Part shown: positions 36,891 to 47,235 of the stretch, in pieces
Layout: the number at the start of each line of letters is the position of its first letter
How positions within the stretch are numbered: position 1 is the first letter of the stretch
Assembly: GCF_014230465.1 (NCBI RefSeq)
Contig: NZ_JAAXCY010000007.1
Location: forward strand, 124,001 to 188,000
Length of the DNA: 64,000 nt
Direction: 5' to 3'
Source: Pseudomonas cremoris
GTDB lineage: Bacteria; Pseudomonadota; Gammaproteobacteria; Pseudomonadales; Pseudomonadaceae
Notes under the pieces: generated by a model
Seen by the model: the letters and a program-made list of their open reading frames with translations, nothing else
Databases searched by the model: none
Told to the model about the DNA's origin: nothing
Position numbers and translations under genes: made by a program

Positions 36891-38060
36891 ATGTCGACCA
36901 AATACTTCGCCAAATACCTGGTAACCGCCGCGGTGTTGCTTTGCGTGATCATCCTCGCCGTGCTCGGTGGCTGCTCGGCCGGTGACCCGGCTCCGCAGGC
37001 CGTCGCGCCCACCGTGACGGTGCTGACAGTGCAACCGAAAAGCCAGGTGCTGACCACCGAACTGGCCGGACGCACTCAGGCGTTCATGGTCGCCGAGATT
37101 CGCCCTCAGGTCGGCGGCATCGTGCAGCAGCGCCTGTTCGTCGAAGGTGCCGAGGTCAAGGTCGGCCAGGCGCTGTACCAACTGGATGCCGCGCCCTACA
37201 AGGCAGCGCTGGCCCAGGCCGAGGCCACGTTGAGCAAGTCCCGCGCCACCCTGAAATCGGCGCAAACCACCGCCAAGCGTAACGCGCAACTGGTGAAGAT
37301 CGACGCCATCAGCCAGCAAACCTTTGAGGATTCCGAGGCCACGTTGTTGACCGCCAGCGCAGACGTGCAGGTCGCCCAGGCCGACGTTGACACCGCACGC
37401 ATCAACCTGGCCTATACGCGCATCAGCTCACCCGTCGCCGGGCGTATCGAAACCTCCACTGTCACCCCCGGCGCCCTGGTGGTGGCCAACCAGGACACGG
37501 CGCTGACCACCGTGCAGCAACTCGACCCGCTCTACGTCGACGTGACTCAATCCACCAGCGAACTGCTCGGCCTCAAGCGCGACCTGGCCAGCGGCGTGTT
37601 GCAGGCCAATGACGACGGCGAAGCGCGCATCAGCCTCAAACTGGACGATGGCAGCACCTACAACCACGAAGGTCGTCTCACATTCAGCGGTGTCAGCGTC
37701 AACCAGAGCACCGGTACCGTGACCTTGCGCGCGGTATTTCCCAACCCCGAACACCTGTTGCTGCCGGGTATGTACGTACGCGGCGAGCTGGAGCAGGCCC
37801 GCGATGAACAGGCAATCCTCGTCCCGCAAAAAGCCGTCACCCGCAGCGCCAGCGGCGTGACGTCGGTGTTGGTGGTGGTCCACGGCAAGGTCGAGCAGCG
37901 TGTGCTTACCGTCGACCGTACTGTGGGCAACCAGTGGTGGGTGACCGCCGGTTTGCAGGCCGGGGAGCAGGTGATCGTCGAAGGCGGGCAGAAGGTGCGC
38001 GTCGGCGCAGAGGTGCAAACCCAGACCGTGGATAGCAGCGCACTGGCGAAGGAGGGTTGA
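36891..38060 (+). CDS. RND efflux periplasmic adaptor lipoprotein (MexA-type)
   Basis: This is a 389-residue adaptor with a lipoprotein signal ([10 protein letters not shown], lipobox LGGC). After it come [20 protein letters not shown], the MexA/AcrA signature, and a coiled-coil hairpin at about residues 100-160. [18 protein letters not shown] and the C-terminal membrane-proximal domain complete it. It is the first gene of a three-gene pump operon and overlaps the RND gene's ribosome site. The longer frame from 36837 lacks a good start. Confidence 0.92.
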   Translation: MSTKYFAKYLVTAAVLLCVIILAVLGGCSAGDPAPQAVAPTVTVLTVQPKSQVLTTELAGRTQAFMVAEIRPQVGGIVQQRLFVEGAEVKVGQALYQLDAAPYKAALAQAEATLSKSRATLKSAQTTAKRNAQLVKIDAISQQTFEDSEATLLTASADVQVAQADVDTARINLAYTRISSPVAGRIETSTVTPGALVVANQDTALTTVQQLDPLYVDVTQSTSELLGLKRDLASGVLQANDDGEARISLKLDDGSTYNHEGRLTFSGVSVNQSTGTVTLRAVFPNPEHLLLPGMYVRGELEQARDEQAILVPQKAVTRSASGVTSVLVVVHGKVEQRVLTVDRTVGNQWWVTAGLQAGEQVIVEGGQKVRVGAEVQTQTVDSSALAKEG

Positions 38061-38062
38061 GC

Positions 38063-41000
38063 ATGGCGCGTTTCTTTATCGATCGACCGATTTTTGCCTG
38101 GGTGATTGCCATCGTGATCATGCTTGGCGGCGCGCTGTCGATCAGCCAATTGCCGCTTGAGCAGTACCCGGACATCGCACCCCCCACAGTGCGCATCTCG
38201 GCCACCTACACCGGCGCCTCGGCCAAGACCGTCGAAGACTCGGTGACCCAGGTCATCGAGCAAGCACTCACTGGCCTGGACAACCTGACCTACATGTCGT
38301 CGTCCAGCAGCTCGGCGGGCAGCGCCAGTATCAACCTGACCTTTGGCGCCGGCACCGACCCGGACGTCGCGCAAATGCAGGTGCAGAACAAGCTGCAACA
38401 GGCCGAATCACGCTTGCCGCAGTCGGTACAAAGCGAAGGCTTGACGGTGACCAAGGGCGGTTCGGACTTCCTGATGATCGCCGCGTTGGCCTCGGATAAT
38501 CCCAGCGTCACTGGCACCCAGATTGGTGACTACATCTCCAGCACCTTGCTCGACTCCATCAGCCGTATTGACGGGGTGGGCGAGGTGAGGACCCTGGGCT
38601 CAGGTTATGCCATGCGTATCTGGCTCGACCCGGCCTTGCTGGAAAAGTATGCACTGATGCCTTCGGACGTCAGTACTGCCCTGGAAGCGCAAAACACTGA
38701 GGTGTCCGCCGGCCAACTCGGCGCGTTGCCGGCTGCCAAGGGCCAGCAGCTCAACGCAACCATCACTGCGCGCAGCAAACTGCAGACCGTCGAAGAGTTT
38801 CGCCAAGTGGTGGTCAAGTCCAGTAGTGACGGTGCTGTTGTGCTGCTGGGGGATGTGGCCACGGTCGAACTGGGCAGCGAGAGCTACGACGTAAATTCGG
38901 CCCTTAACGGCAAGCCCGCTGCCGCCATGGGCGTGCAGCTGGCAGCGGGCGCGAATGCGCTCAAAGTCGGCGAGGCAGTCAAGGCCAAGCTCAAGGAGAT
39001 GGAACCGTACTACCCGACCGAAATGCAGCTCAACAATGTGATTGCCTACGACACCACCCCGTTCGTGAGCCTGTCCATCGAGGAAGTGGTCAAGTCGCTC
39101 GGCGAGGCCATCGTGCTGGTGGTGCTGATCATGTTCCTGTTCCTGCAGAACCTGCGGGCCACGCTGATCCCGGCGATCACCGTGCCGGTGGTGTTGCTCG
39201 GTACCTTTGGCGTGCTGGCGTTGTTCGGGTACTCCATCAACACACTGACCATGTTCGCCATGGTGCTCGCCATCGGCTTGCTGGTGGACGATGCCATCGT
39301 GGTGGTTGAGAACGTTGAGCGGGTGATGAGCGAAGAGGGGCTGTCTGCCCTCGAGGCCACACGCAAGTCCATGGCGGAAATCACCAGCGCGCTGGTGGGT
39401 ATCGCGCTGGTGCTGAGTGCAGTGTTTATCCCGATGGCGTTTTTTGGCGGTTCCACCGGCATCATCTACCGGCAGTTTTCCGTGACCATCGTTTCGGCCA
39501 TGGTGCTTTCGGTGCTGGTGGCGATGACTCTCACACCCGCGCTCTGCGCGACGATGCTTAAAGCCACGGATGCCCATGGCACGCAGCGCGGCTTCTTTGG
39601 CTGGTTCAACCGTGGTTTCGAACGTTGCTCGGCACGCTACGAAGGCCTGGTCGGGGCCGTATTGAAGCGTGGCAAACGCAGCCTGGTGGTGTACGCCTTG
39701 GTGGTCTTGGCCATGGCGGGCGGTTACGCCAGCTTGCCGACTTCGTTTCTGCCGGATGAAGACCAGGGCATCCTCATGGCGCAAATCCAATTGCCGGTCG
39801 GCGCCACCGACAGCCGCACGCAAGCGGTCATGGCGCAGTTTGAGGCGTACATGCTCAAGCAGCCGGAAGTCGAGGCGATGATCAGCATCAGCGGCCTGGG
39901 CATCGTGGGTAACAGCCAGAACACCGGACGTGCGTTCATCCGCCTCAAGGACTGGAGTGAGCGTACGGCCAGCGGCCAGGATTCGGCCTCGATTGCCCAG
40001 CGTGCCACCTTGGCGCTGTCGAGTATTGGCGATGCCAATGTGTTCGTCATGCTACCGCCAGCGGTGCGTGGCCTGGGGCAGAGCTCGGGGTTTGACCTGC
40101 AGCTCAAGGACCTGGGTGGGCTGGGCCATGACGCCTTGGTGGCGGCACGCGAACAGTTTATCGAGCTGGCAAAAAACGACCCGCGCCTGCTTGGCGTGCG
40201 CAGTAACGGCCTCGATGATTCGCCGCAGCTGAAAGTCACCATCGACGACCGCAAGGCCGGTGCCTTGAGCCTCAGCACCAGCGACATCAACAGCACCTTG
40301 TCCACCGCCCTCGGCGGCAGCTATGTGAATGACTTCCTCAACCAGGGCCGTGTGAAGAAGGTGTACGTACAGGGCGCAGCCGACTCGCGCATGCAGGCGG
40401 CGGACCTGGACCATTGGTTCGTGCGCAACAGCAACGACGAGATGGTGCCGTTTTCATCCTTCGCCAGCAGTTCGTGGAGCTACGGTTCGCCGTTGCTGGA
40501 ACGCTACAACGGCAGCGCGTCATTGGAAGTGGTGGGCGACCCTGCGCCAGGGGTGAGCTCTGGCGTTGCAATGGATGTGGTTGAAGCGATTGCCAAGCAA
40601 CTGCCCCAGGGCATTGGTTATGAGTGGACCGGGCAATCCTACCAATTGCGGCTGTCCGGCTCGCAGGCGCCGCTGTTGTACGCGGTGTCGGTGCTGTTCG
40701 TATTCCTGTGCCTGGCGGCGTTGTACGAGAGTTGGTCGGTGCCGTTTTCGGTGATCCTGGTGGTGCCGCTGGGTGTGATTGGGGCGGTGTTGGCCACACG
40801 CTTTACTGGCCTGAGCAATGACGTGTATTTCCAGGTGGGGCTGCTGACCACCGTGGGGCTGGCGGCGAAAAACGCGATCCTGATCGTCGAGTTTGCCAAG
40901 CACTTGCAGGAACAGGGCAATAGCCTTCGCGAAGCCACACTGATTGCCGTGCGCCAACGCCTGCGGCCGATCCTGATGACCTCCCTGGCGTTCATGTTTG

Positions 41001-41194
41001 GCGTATTGCCGCTGGCCCTCAGCAGTGGCGCAGGTTCCGCAGGGCGCCGCGCCATCGGTACGGGCGTGCTGGGCGGCATGTTCAGCGCCACGGTGTTGGG
41101 GATCTTCTTTGTACCGTTGTTCTTTGTGCTGATCCGCCGCCGTTTCGGGCGCACCAGTACAGCGACCCAAACCGCGCAGAAAGGTGACGCATGA
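38063..41194 (+). CDS. RND multidrug efflux permease (HAE1/AcrB-type)
   Basis: This is a 1043-residue inner-membrane proton/drug antiporter with the expected 12 helices and two large periplasmic loops. It starts [17 protein letters not shown], the standard AcrB/MexB opening, with GGAGGG upstream of ATG 38063. The proton-relay Asp pair is in [19 protein letters not shown] second conserved helix region is [19 protein letters not shown]. The gene begins 3 bases after the adaptor stop and overlaps the outer-membrane gene by four. The substrate is unknown. Confidence 0.95.
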   Translation: MARFFIDRPIFAWVIAIVIMLGGALSISQLPLEQYPDIAPPTVRISATYTGASAKTVEDSVTQVIEQALTGLDNLTYMSSSSSSAGSASINLTFGAGTDPDVAQMQVQNKLQQAESRLPQSVQSEGLTVTKGGSDFLMIAALASDNPSVTGTQIGDYISSTLLDSISRIDGVGEVRTLGSGYAMRIWLDPALLEKYALMPSDVSTALEAQNTEVSAGQLGALPAAKGQQLNATITARSKLQTVEEFRQVVVKSSSDGAVVLLGDVATVELGSESYDVNSALNGKPAAAMGVQLAAGANALKVGEAVKAKLKEMEPYYPTEMQLNNVIAYDTTPFVSLSIEEVVKSLGEAIVLVVLIMFLFLQNLRATLIPAITVPVVLLGTFGVLALFGYSINTLTMFAMVLAIGLLVDDAIVVVENVERVMSEEGLSALEATRKSMAEITSALVGIALVLSAVFIPMAFFGGSTGIIYRQFSVTIVSAMVLSVLVAMTLTPALCATMLKATDAHGTQRGFFGWFNRGFERCSARYEGLVGAVLKRGKRSLVVYALVVLAMAGGYASLPTSFLPDEDQGILMAQIQLPVGATDSRTQAVMAQFEAYMLKQPEVEAMISISGLGIVGNSQNTGRAFIRLKDWSERTASGQDSASIAQRATLALSSIGDANVFVMLPPAVRGLGQSSGFDLQLKDLGGLGHDALVAAREQFIELAKNDPRLLGVRSNGLDDSPQLKVTIDDRKAGALSLSTSDINSTLSTALGGSYVNDFLNQGRVKKVYVQGAADSRMQAADLDHWFVRNSNDEMVPFSSFASSSWSYGSPLLERYNGSASLEVVGDPAPGVSSGVAMDVVEAIAKQLPQGIGYEWTGQSYQLRLSGSQAPLLYAVSVLFVFLCLAALYESWSVPFSVILVVPLGVIGAVLATRFTGLSNDVYFQVGLLTTVGLAAKNAILIVEFAKHLQEQGNSLREATLIAVRQRLRPILMTSLAFMFGVLPLALSSGAGSAGRRAIGTGVLGGMFSATVLGIFFVPLFFVLIRRRFGRTSTATQTAQKGDA

Positions 41195-42555
41195 TTAGGT
41201 TTTATTGGCCGATCCTGGCCACACTGGCCCTGAGTGGCTGCATCAACCTGGCGCCGGATTACCAGCAGCCCGAGGCCCCCGTACCGACCGAATGGCAAGC
41301 AACGGTCAGCGGTGACGTCGCGGCGGATATCCAGTGGCAGCAGTTCTTCACCGACAGCCGCCTGGCCAAACTGCAAACCCTGGCCCTGGCGAACAACCGC
41401 GACCTGCGCCTGGCTAGCCTGAACATCGAGAAAGCCCAGGCCCAATACCGCATCCAGCGCGCGGCGGCGTTTCCAACGATTGATGCAGGTGTCAGCGGCA
41501 CCCATGCGCGTACCGCCAGCAGCGGCACCACGCACGACTACACTGCGCAGCTGGGGTTGAGCAGTTACGAAGTGGACGTGTTTGGTCGTGTGCAGAACCT
41601 GCAGGACGAGGCGCTGGAAGCCTACCTTGCACTGACCGAAACCCGGCGCAGCACGCAAATCAGCCTGGTGGCCGAGGTGGGCACCGCCTGGCTGACCCTG
41701 GCCGCTGACAATGAGCGCCTGCAATTGGCCGAGGACACCCTGGCCAGCCAGCAGGCCACCTACGAACTGACCCAGCGCAGCCATGCACTGGGCGGCTCAG
41801 CGGCGTTGGCCGTTGCCCAGGCGCAAACCACCGTGGAATCGGCACGGGGCGACGTAGCGGAGTACCAGAGCCAGATCCTCCAGGACCGTAACGCCTTGCG
41901 CCTGTTGGTGGGCAGTGACATTCCCGACGCCTTGTTGCCAGGCAGCCGCCTGCAATCGGCGGCTGCGCTGGTGCAAGTCCCGGCTGAGTTGCCGTCGAGC
42001 CTGCTGCAGCGACGCCCCGACGTGCTGGCGGCGGAACACAACCTCAAGTCGGCCAATATCGATATCGGCGCGGCCCGTGCGGCGTTTTTTCCCAGCATCA
42101 GTTTGACGGCGAACGCCGGTTCGGCGAGTTCTGCGTTGTCCAGTCTGTTCAAGGCCGGTAGCGGTGCATGGACCTTTACGCCAAGCATCAGCGTGCCGAT
42201 CTTCGACGCCGGCAGTCACCGCGCCACGCTGGATGCGGCCAAGGTGGAGAAGGAAATCCAGGTGCAGACCTATCAGCAGACCCTGCAAACCGCGTTCAAG
42301 GAAGTGGCGGATGCCTTGGCCGTACGCAGCACCCTGGACCAGCGGCTGGCTGCGCAGCAAGCGCTGACCGACGCCAGTCAAAAGAGCTTCGAGCTGTCTG
42401 ATGCGCTCTACCGCGCAGGCTCCCAGAGCTATCTTGAAGCCCTAGATTCGCAGCGCTCGCTGTACAGCGCCGAGCAGGACCTGATCACACTGCGCCTGGC
42501 GGAGCAGAGTAACCGAGTAACCCTGTACAAAGTGATGGGCGGCGGCTGGCAATAA
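41191..42555 (+). CDS. OprM-type outer-membrane efflux lipoprotein
   Basis: The 454-residue channel completes the RND pump. A lipoprotein signal ends in LALSGC, followed by [18 protein letters not shown], the OprM-family start. Two homologous halves are visible ([20 protein letters not shown], then [17 protein letters not shown]). It is the last gene of the operon, and transcription runs into the long palindrome at 42556-42687, which probably serves as terminator. Confidence 0.93.
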   Translation: MIRFYWPILATLALSGCINLAPDYQQPEAPVPTEWQATVSGDVAADIQWQQFFTDSRLAKLQTLALANNRDLRLASLNIEKAQAQYRIQRAAAFPTIDAGVSGTHARTASSGTTHDYTAQLGLSSYEVDVFGRVQNLQDEALEAYLALTETRRSTQISLVAEVGTAWLTLAADNERLQLAEDTLASQQATYELTQRSHALGGSAALAVAQAQTTVESARGDVAEYQSQILQDRNALRLLVGSDIPDALLPGSRLQSAAALVQVPAELPSSLLQRRPDVLAAEHNLKSANIDIGAARAAFFPSISLTANAGSASSALSSLFKAGSGAWTFTPSISVPIFDAGSHRATLDAAKVEKEIQVQTYQQTLQTAFKEVADALAVRSTLDQRLAAQQALTDASQKSFELSDALYRAGSQSYLEALDSQRSLYSAEQDLITLRLAEQSNRVTLYKVMGGGWQ

Positions 42556-42687
42556 GTAGTGAGCGGGCTTGTCCCGCGCTGGGGGGCGAAGCCGCCCCAA
42601 AAACAGACACCGCGGTTTGCCTGAAACACCGCGGCGTCCTATTTAGGGCGGCTTCGCCCCCCAGCGCGGGGCAAGCCCGCTCACTAC
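42556..42687. repeat. long palindromic intergenic repeat, copy 2
   Basis: Outer arms GTAGTGAGCGGGCTTG and CAAGCCCGCTCACTAC, with long inner arms around GGGGGGCGAAGCCGCCCC, form a nearly perfect cruciform of about 130 bases. A CCGCGG-containing mini-hairpin lies in the loop. It is the same element as 12824-12943. The stop codon of the dipeptidase gene (42684-42686) lies inside the right arm. It separates two convergent operons and may act as a bidirectional terminator. Confidence 0.8.
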
Positions 42688-43883
42688 AAAGCTGCCGACT
42701 GTGCGGCCTGTAGCACCCGCAGCAAATTCCCGCTCCAGATATTCCCCACCTGCTGCTCGGTATACCCAGCATCCAACAACCGTTGGGTGATCACCGGCAA
42801 TTGGCTCACATCCTCCAGGTCGCTAAGGCCCCCTCCGCCATCCCAGTCCGCCCCGATCCCCACATGCTCCGGCCCGGCCACGTCAAGCAAATGCAACAGG
42901 TGCTTCATGAACACATCAAGGTCCGCCTTGGGTTGGGCGAAGCGCTCGTTGATCGTGTCGCGCTCCTGGTACAGGTCCTTGACCTGCTCCGGGCTCAGCG
43001 CGGCCAGGTTGTGGAAGTGTGCACCCAGGGCGGCCATGGCTTTGTTGCGTTCCGGGTTTTGCTTGAGCGGGATCAGGTAGTCGCTGTAGGCGTTGACCTG
43101 GATCACGCCGCCCTTGGCTGCCAATTGGCGTACGCGGTTGTCGTCCAGGTTGCGCGGGTGCGGGTTGACTGCACGGCTGCTGGAGTGGGACGCGATAATC
43201 GGTGCGGTGGACAACGCCAGCATCTGGTCGAACACCGCGTCGCTGGCGTGGGACACGTCCAGCAGGATGCCCAGGCGGTTGGCCCGTTGCACCAGGTCAC
43301 GGCCCTTGGGGCTAAGGCCTTTCCATTCCGGCAGGGCGGTGGCGGAATCCGCCAGGTCGTTGTTCATGAAGTGCACCAGGCCGAGCATCCGCAACCCTTG
43401 GCGGTAGTAGGTGTTCAGCAGTTCCGGGTCGGAACTCAGCGGGTCAGCGTTTTCCATGCTGATAAACACCACGCGCTTGCCCTGGGCTGCGATGCGCCGG
43501 GCGTCGTCGGCGGTAAGGGCGAGGGCGAAGCTGTCGGGGTTGCGGTCGATCACATCACGGATGCGCGTGAGCGTGGCCAACCCATAAGCGCTGGCGTAGG
43601 CGCGGCCTTCTTCGGTGCGTGGGCCTTGTGGGGTGTAGACCGCGAAGAAGCCGCCATCCAGGCCGCCTTCGCGCATACGCGGCAGGTCGACCTGGCTACC
43701 GTCCTGGCGATAGTCGTGGCGCTCGGTAATGTTCCAGCTGGGGCGGGTCAACGTGAGGGGTGTGTCGAGGTGACTGTCCAGCACCAATAGGCGTTGGTGC
43801 AGGGCCAGGGTGTTGGGGCTGACGGTGGTTTGGGCGTTGGCCAGCAGTGGCAGCAGGGCGAGTAACAGCAGGCGCTTGGTCAT
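42684..43883 (-). CDS. exported M19 (renal-type) dipeptidase
   Basis: This is a 399-residue zinc dipeptidase with a signal peptide (MTKRLLLLALLPLLANAQ). The metal-binding start motif is DSHLDTPLT, the bridging Glu is in FISMENADPL, and HASDAVF and SHSSSRA give the later His ligands. M19 enzymes cleave dipeptides and cysteinyl-glycine conjugates, and some open beta-lactam or homoserine-lactone-like rings. Two bases separate it from the TonB receptor gene, so it is the last gene of the organosulfur operon. A periplasmic cysteinyl-dipeptide cleavage role is inference. Confidence 0.9.
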   Translation of the reverse strand: MTKRLLLLALLPLLANAQTTVSPNTLALHQRLLVLDSHLDTPLTLTRPSWNITERHDYRQDGSQVDLPRMREGGLDGGFFAVYTPQGPRTEEGRAYASAYGLATLTRIRDVIDRNPDSFALALTADDARRIAAQGKRVVFISMENADPLSSDPELLNTYYRQGLRMLGLVHFMNNDLADSATALPEWKGLSPKGRDLVQRANRLGILLDVSHASDAVFDQMLALSTAPIIASHSSSRAVNPHPRNLDDNRVRQLAAKGGVIQVNAYSDYLIPLKQNPERNKAMAALGAHFHNLAALSPEQVKDLYQERDTINERFAQPKADLDVFMKHLLHLLDVAGPEHVGIGADWDGGGGLSDLEDVSQLPVITQRLLDAGYTEQQVGNIWSGNLLRVLQAAQSAAL

Positions 43884-43885
43884 GT

Positions 43886-46174
43886 TCAGAACTCCATGCT
43901 CAAGGTGCTTTGGAAGGTGCGCGGCGAGCCCGGGCGGAACACGGCGGGGCCGCTGGTGCTGGTGAGGATGTAGCCCAGGTAGTCCTTGTCGAAGATATTG
44001 TCGAGGTTGAAGCGCAGCTTCACGTTTTTCAGCGGGCCGTAATGCAGCTGCTCGCCGCCCAGGTCCAGGTAGGCGTTGTACAGGGTGTAGCCGGGCACCG
44101 ATTCGCTGTTGGTGAAGTTGCTGTAGCGCTCGCCGATGTAGCGTGCCGAAAAATTCAGCAGCGCCCACGGCGCCAACTCGTAGGTGACCCCGGCCTGGGC
44201 CAGCCAGCGCGGGCTGTCGGGCACGTCGTTGTCGCGGATCGACAGGCCGGCGGCATCGTTCTGGAACGTGGACTTGTTATAGGTCAGGTTGCCGTTAAGC
44301 ACGATCTTGTCTGCTAGCACCGGCGGCTTCCACTGTCCGCTCAACTCGGTGCCATAGGCCTGCACCTTGCCAACGTTCTGGTAGTAGGTTTCCACTTGGC
44401 TGCTGCCCGGCACCGGTGAGGCGAAGGCTTGCAGGCGGTTGTCGAAGTCAGTGCGGTAGATCGCCCACGAGGCGTTGAAGGTCGGGCGATTGATGCGGTA
44501 GCCCACCTCATAGTTCTTCGCCCGTTCGGCATCCGGTGGCGGCGCGCTGGGGCTGGCGGCGCGGAAGATATCGTCGGCGCCACGGGGCAGGGCCATATTC
44601 TCCGAATAGGAGGCAAACACTTGGGTGTCGTCGGTCAGGTTGTAGACCAGCCCGGCCTGGGGTAGGAACGCGTCGTTCCACTGGGTGCTGATGCGCGGCT
44701 CGCGGTTGTTGATGTAGTCGCCCGCGTTGCGGTAACCCTCGATACGGTACTTGAGGTTCAGGCTCTTGAACCCGAACTGCAGGCGCAGGCGATCATCGAG
44801 CAGGGTCCAGGTGTCCTTGAGGTGGTATTGCAGCGAATTGCGCGTGGAGCTGAAATCCCCTTGCAGGTGCACTGGCTCGTTGAACAACGGCGTGCCGTCC
44901 GGGCTGCCATCGGTGAGGTTGTAGCGACCTTGCTGGCGGTTGAACACATCGGTTTCGGCCCACAGGCCGGTGTCTATCTGGTGCTGGCCGATGTCCCATT
45001 GCAGCCCGGTACGCCCGCCGAAGCGATGCCCGCTGAGGGATGACAGCCCGTACTGCACGCCCTTGGGCGCGAACAATCCATCCACATTGCTCTCGGCGTT
45101 GTGCAGCGCCAGCGAGGTGGCGTAGGCCTCGGGGGACACACCAAAGCCTTTCTTGGCCTCGTAGTACAGGGTGGTGTAGTTGAGCAGGTCCGGACGGATT
45201 TCGAATTGGCCGCCCAGGCTGTAAAGAGTGTCGCGCCGCTGGTTCACCGCCTGTTTGTAGTACTGGTTGTAATTGGTGTTGCTGTAGCGCACGCCGGGCA
45301 CGGTTTCGGGCAGGTCCGGCAGGCTGCCGAGGTAGGCGAAGTAACGACCCGAGCGGCCAAACGGGTCATTGGCGGTGCCCTCGTACTGGGCGATGCTGAC
45401 GTAGGGCGAGTCGTAGTCATAGAACGAGTTGTGTACCGCGCGCAGCCACACCTCATCGCGATCGCCGAAGCGGTAGCGCACCTTGGCTTCCAGGTGCTCG
45501 CGGTCGATGGTGCCGGGGCCGCGCCACAGGTCGCCATCGATTTTTGAACGGCTGAAATACGCCGACAGGCCCTGGTACTCGCCACTTTGCAACTTGACGA
45601 AACTGCGCCGCAGACTGTCACTGCCCAGGGTGTAGGACAGGCTCACGCCGGGCTCCACCGTGGGGTTGCTGGTTTGGTAATCCACGTACGGGCCCAACGA
45701 TGCATAACCCGATTGCGACACATCGCCGGCCCCCGTCGAGGCGGTGACGCGCTCGGTGTTTTCGTTGTCGACATAGCGATAGATCGGGCTGCCACCGAAC
45801 TGGTCGGTGCGGCCCAACGGTACACCGTCGATGGAAAACCCGATCTGTTGCAGGTTGAACGCGCGCACAAACACCGAGTTGCCGAACTCGTACAAGCCCA
45901 ACGCATCGTTGACCTGTACGTTGAAACCCGGCAGCGCTTCGAGCATTTTCAGCCCGGATGTGCCGGCCGGGGCCGATTGCAATGCCTGGTGCGAGATCGC
46001 CAGGGTATTGCTGATCTTGTCTTCGCCGATGGCGGCGCTGGCTTCGGTCACGCGAGCGCCGACCACCTCGACTTTGCTCAGTTGCGGTTCGGTGGAACTG
46101 GCGGCCTGTGCCGCCCAACTTGTATCGGCCACCAGCAGGCTGGCGAGCAGGGTCTTGCGGTACTGAGCAATCAT
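43886..46174 (-). CDS. TonB-dependent receptor of the organosulfur operon
   Basis: This 762-residue outer-membrane receptor starts at ATG 46174 (MIAQYRKTLLASLLVADTSW) with a signal peptide ending in AAQA. It has a TonB-box-like LSKVEVVGARV and a plug domain with MLEALPGFNVQV, then a 22-strand barrel finishing in STLSMEF with terminal Phe. There is no STN signalling domain. It lies 26 bases after the DszB-like gene and 2 bases before the dipeptidase gene. The ligand is unknown; its operon suggests an organosulfur or peptide compound rather than an iron chelate. Confidence 0.9.
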   Translation of the reverse strand: MIAQYRKTLLASLLVADTSWAAQAASSTEPQLSKVEVVGARVTEASAAIGEDKISNTLAISHQALQSAPAGTSGLKMLEALPGFNVQVNDALGLYEFGNSVFVRAFNLQQIGFSIDGVPLGRTDQFGGSPIYRYVDNENTERVTASTGAGDVSQSGYASLGPYVDYQTSNPTVEPGVSLSYTLGSDSLRRSFVKLQSGEYQGLSAYFSRSKIDGDLWRGPGTIDREHLEAKVRYRFGDRDEVWLRAVHNSFYDYDSPYVSIAQYEGTANDPFGRSGRYFAYLGSLPDLPETVPGVRYSNTNYNQYYKQAVNQRRDTLYSLGGQFEIRPDLLNYTTLYYEAKKGFGVSPEAYATSLALHNAESNVDGLFAPKGVQYGLSSLSGHRFGGRTGLQWDIGQHQIDTGLWAETDVFNRQQGRYNLTDGSPDGTPLFNEPVHLQGDFSSTRNSLQYHLKDTWTLLDDRLRLQFGFKSLNLKYRIEGYRNAGDYINNREPRISTQWNDAFLPQAGLVYNLTDDTQVFASYSENMALPRGADDIFRAASPSAPPPDAERAKNYEVGYRINRPTFNASWAIYRTDFDNRLQAFASPVPGSSQVETYYQNVGKVQAYGTELSGQWKPPVLADKIVLNGNLTYNKSTFQNDAAGLSIRDNDVPDSPRWLAQAGVTYELAPWALLNFSARYIGERYSNFTNSESVPGYTLYNAYLDLGGEQLHYGPLKNVKLRFNLDNIFDKDYLGYILTSTSGPAVFRPGSPRTFQSTLSMEF

Positions 46175-46200
46175 TGTCTGTCCTTGGCAAAAGTGCGGCT

Positions 46201-47235
46201 TCAGAGCCCGGCGTGGGCTCTGGCGAGAAAGTCGGGTTGGGCCCATTCGTGCACGCTGAAATCGTTCTGCAGGAAGCCGCGTTGCACCAGAAAGTCCTTC
46301 TTCAACTCCAGGGCCGCAAGGTTCTGCGGGCCCAGCTGCGGCACAAAATCCAGCTCGCCGATGGCGCTGCGGATAAACGCGGCATCCGGCAAGAAGGTGA
46401 CCCGGGTGAAGAGTTCGGCCGCCGCGTCACGGTGGCTGTTGATCCAGCGTCCGGCACGGATGGCGGCGCGCAGGAAGGCCACCACCACGTCCGGGTGTTC
46501 TTCGGCGAAGGCGCGGTTGACCGTGGTGGCGTAGGGGCCGTTGTGGTTCTTGAGGGTCCAGTCCGGGTAGCGTTCCAGGTCCTCGATCACGGTGAATTCA
46601 CCGCTGGCGAGCAGCGCGGGTACATGCCCGGCGGCGATATGCACTGCGTCCACGCGGCCTTCGGCCAGGGCGCGTACCTCATGCCCCGGCTTGCCGTGCA
46701 GGCCATGCAGCTGCGACCAGAACGCCGAAGGCCGCACAGCAGGTTGCAAGGAGTGGGGGTCGCCTTCGTCCTCAAGCTCGATCAACCGCACTTGCGACGG
46801 CTCAAGCCCCGCCAGTTGCAGCGCGTTGAACAGGCCGTGTTCGGCCAGGGCCTTGAGCACATCCACCCGCGCTTTGTTGCGGCTCACCGGCACGCCGATG
46901 CGCTTGCCGAACAAGTCCGGGACCTGGCGGATACGTCCATCGGCACGCACCAGTACCTGGCCGGCACGCTGGGTGGCGGTGGTGGCCACCAGCAGCGTAT
47001 CGGCCTGGTCGGCACGGGCCCACAACGCCGGTACTGCACCGCCGTCGCGGACCAGGCGTGATTCGCCGTGGGTGAAGTGGGGCAGCCAGCCCTGGTTGTC
47101 GGGCAGCGAGCGCAGGTAGATCGCCTCGGCGCCGACGCGTTGGTATTCCTCTTCCAGCCAGCCGAGTTCCACGGCGAGATTGGATGCGACCAGCAGCGGG
47201 CAAATGCTGTAGTGGGTGGGCAGGGCTTGGCTCAT
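46201..47235 (-). CDS. DszB-like sulfinate desulfinase homologue (NMT1/SsuA fold)
   Basis: The 344-residue protein has the periplasmic-binding-protein fold of NMT1/SsuA but no signal peptide, so it should be cytoplasmic. It parallels Rhodococcus DszB, the C-S cleaving 2-hydroxybiphenyl-2-sulfinate desulfinase. Cys12 in YSICPLL, His53 in PHFTHGE and Arg63-Asp-Gly-Gly in LVRDGGAVPAL match DszB's Cys27, His60 and Arg70-x-Gly-Gly. The spacing from His to Arg is 10 in both. The C-terminal block LQNDFSVHEWAQPDFL also resembles LQEPVALDQWAAPEFL. The start overlaps the lyase stop by 4 bases. It could instead be a solute-binding protein that has lost its signal. Confidence 0.72.
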   Translation of the reverse strand: MSQALPTHYSICPLLVASNLAVELGWLEEEYQRVGAEAIYLRSLPDNQGWLPHFTHGESRLVRDGGAVPALWARADQADTLLVATTATQRAGQVLVRADGRIRQVPDLFGKRIGVPVSRNKARVDVLKALAEHGLFNALQLAGLEPSQVRLIELEDEGDPHSLQPAVRPSAFWSQLHGLHGKPGHEVRALAEGRVDAVHIAAGHVPALLASGEFTVIEDLERYPDWTLKNHNGPYATTVNRAFAEEHPDVVVAFLRAAIRAGRWINSHRDAAAELFTRVTFLPDAAFIRSAIGELDFVPQLGPQNLAALELKKDFLVQRGFLQNDFSVHEWAQPDFLARAHAGL

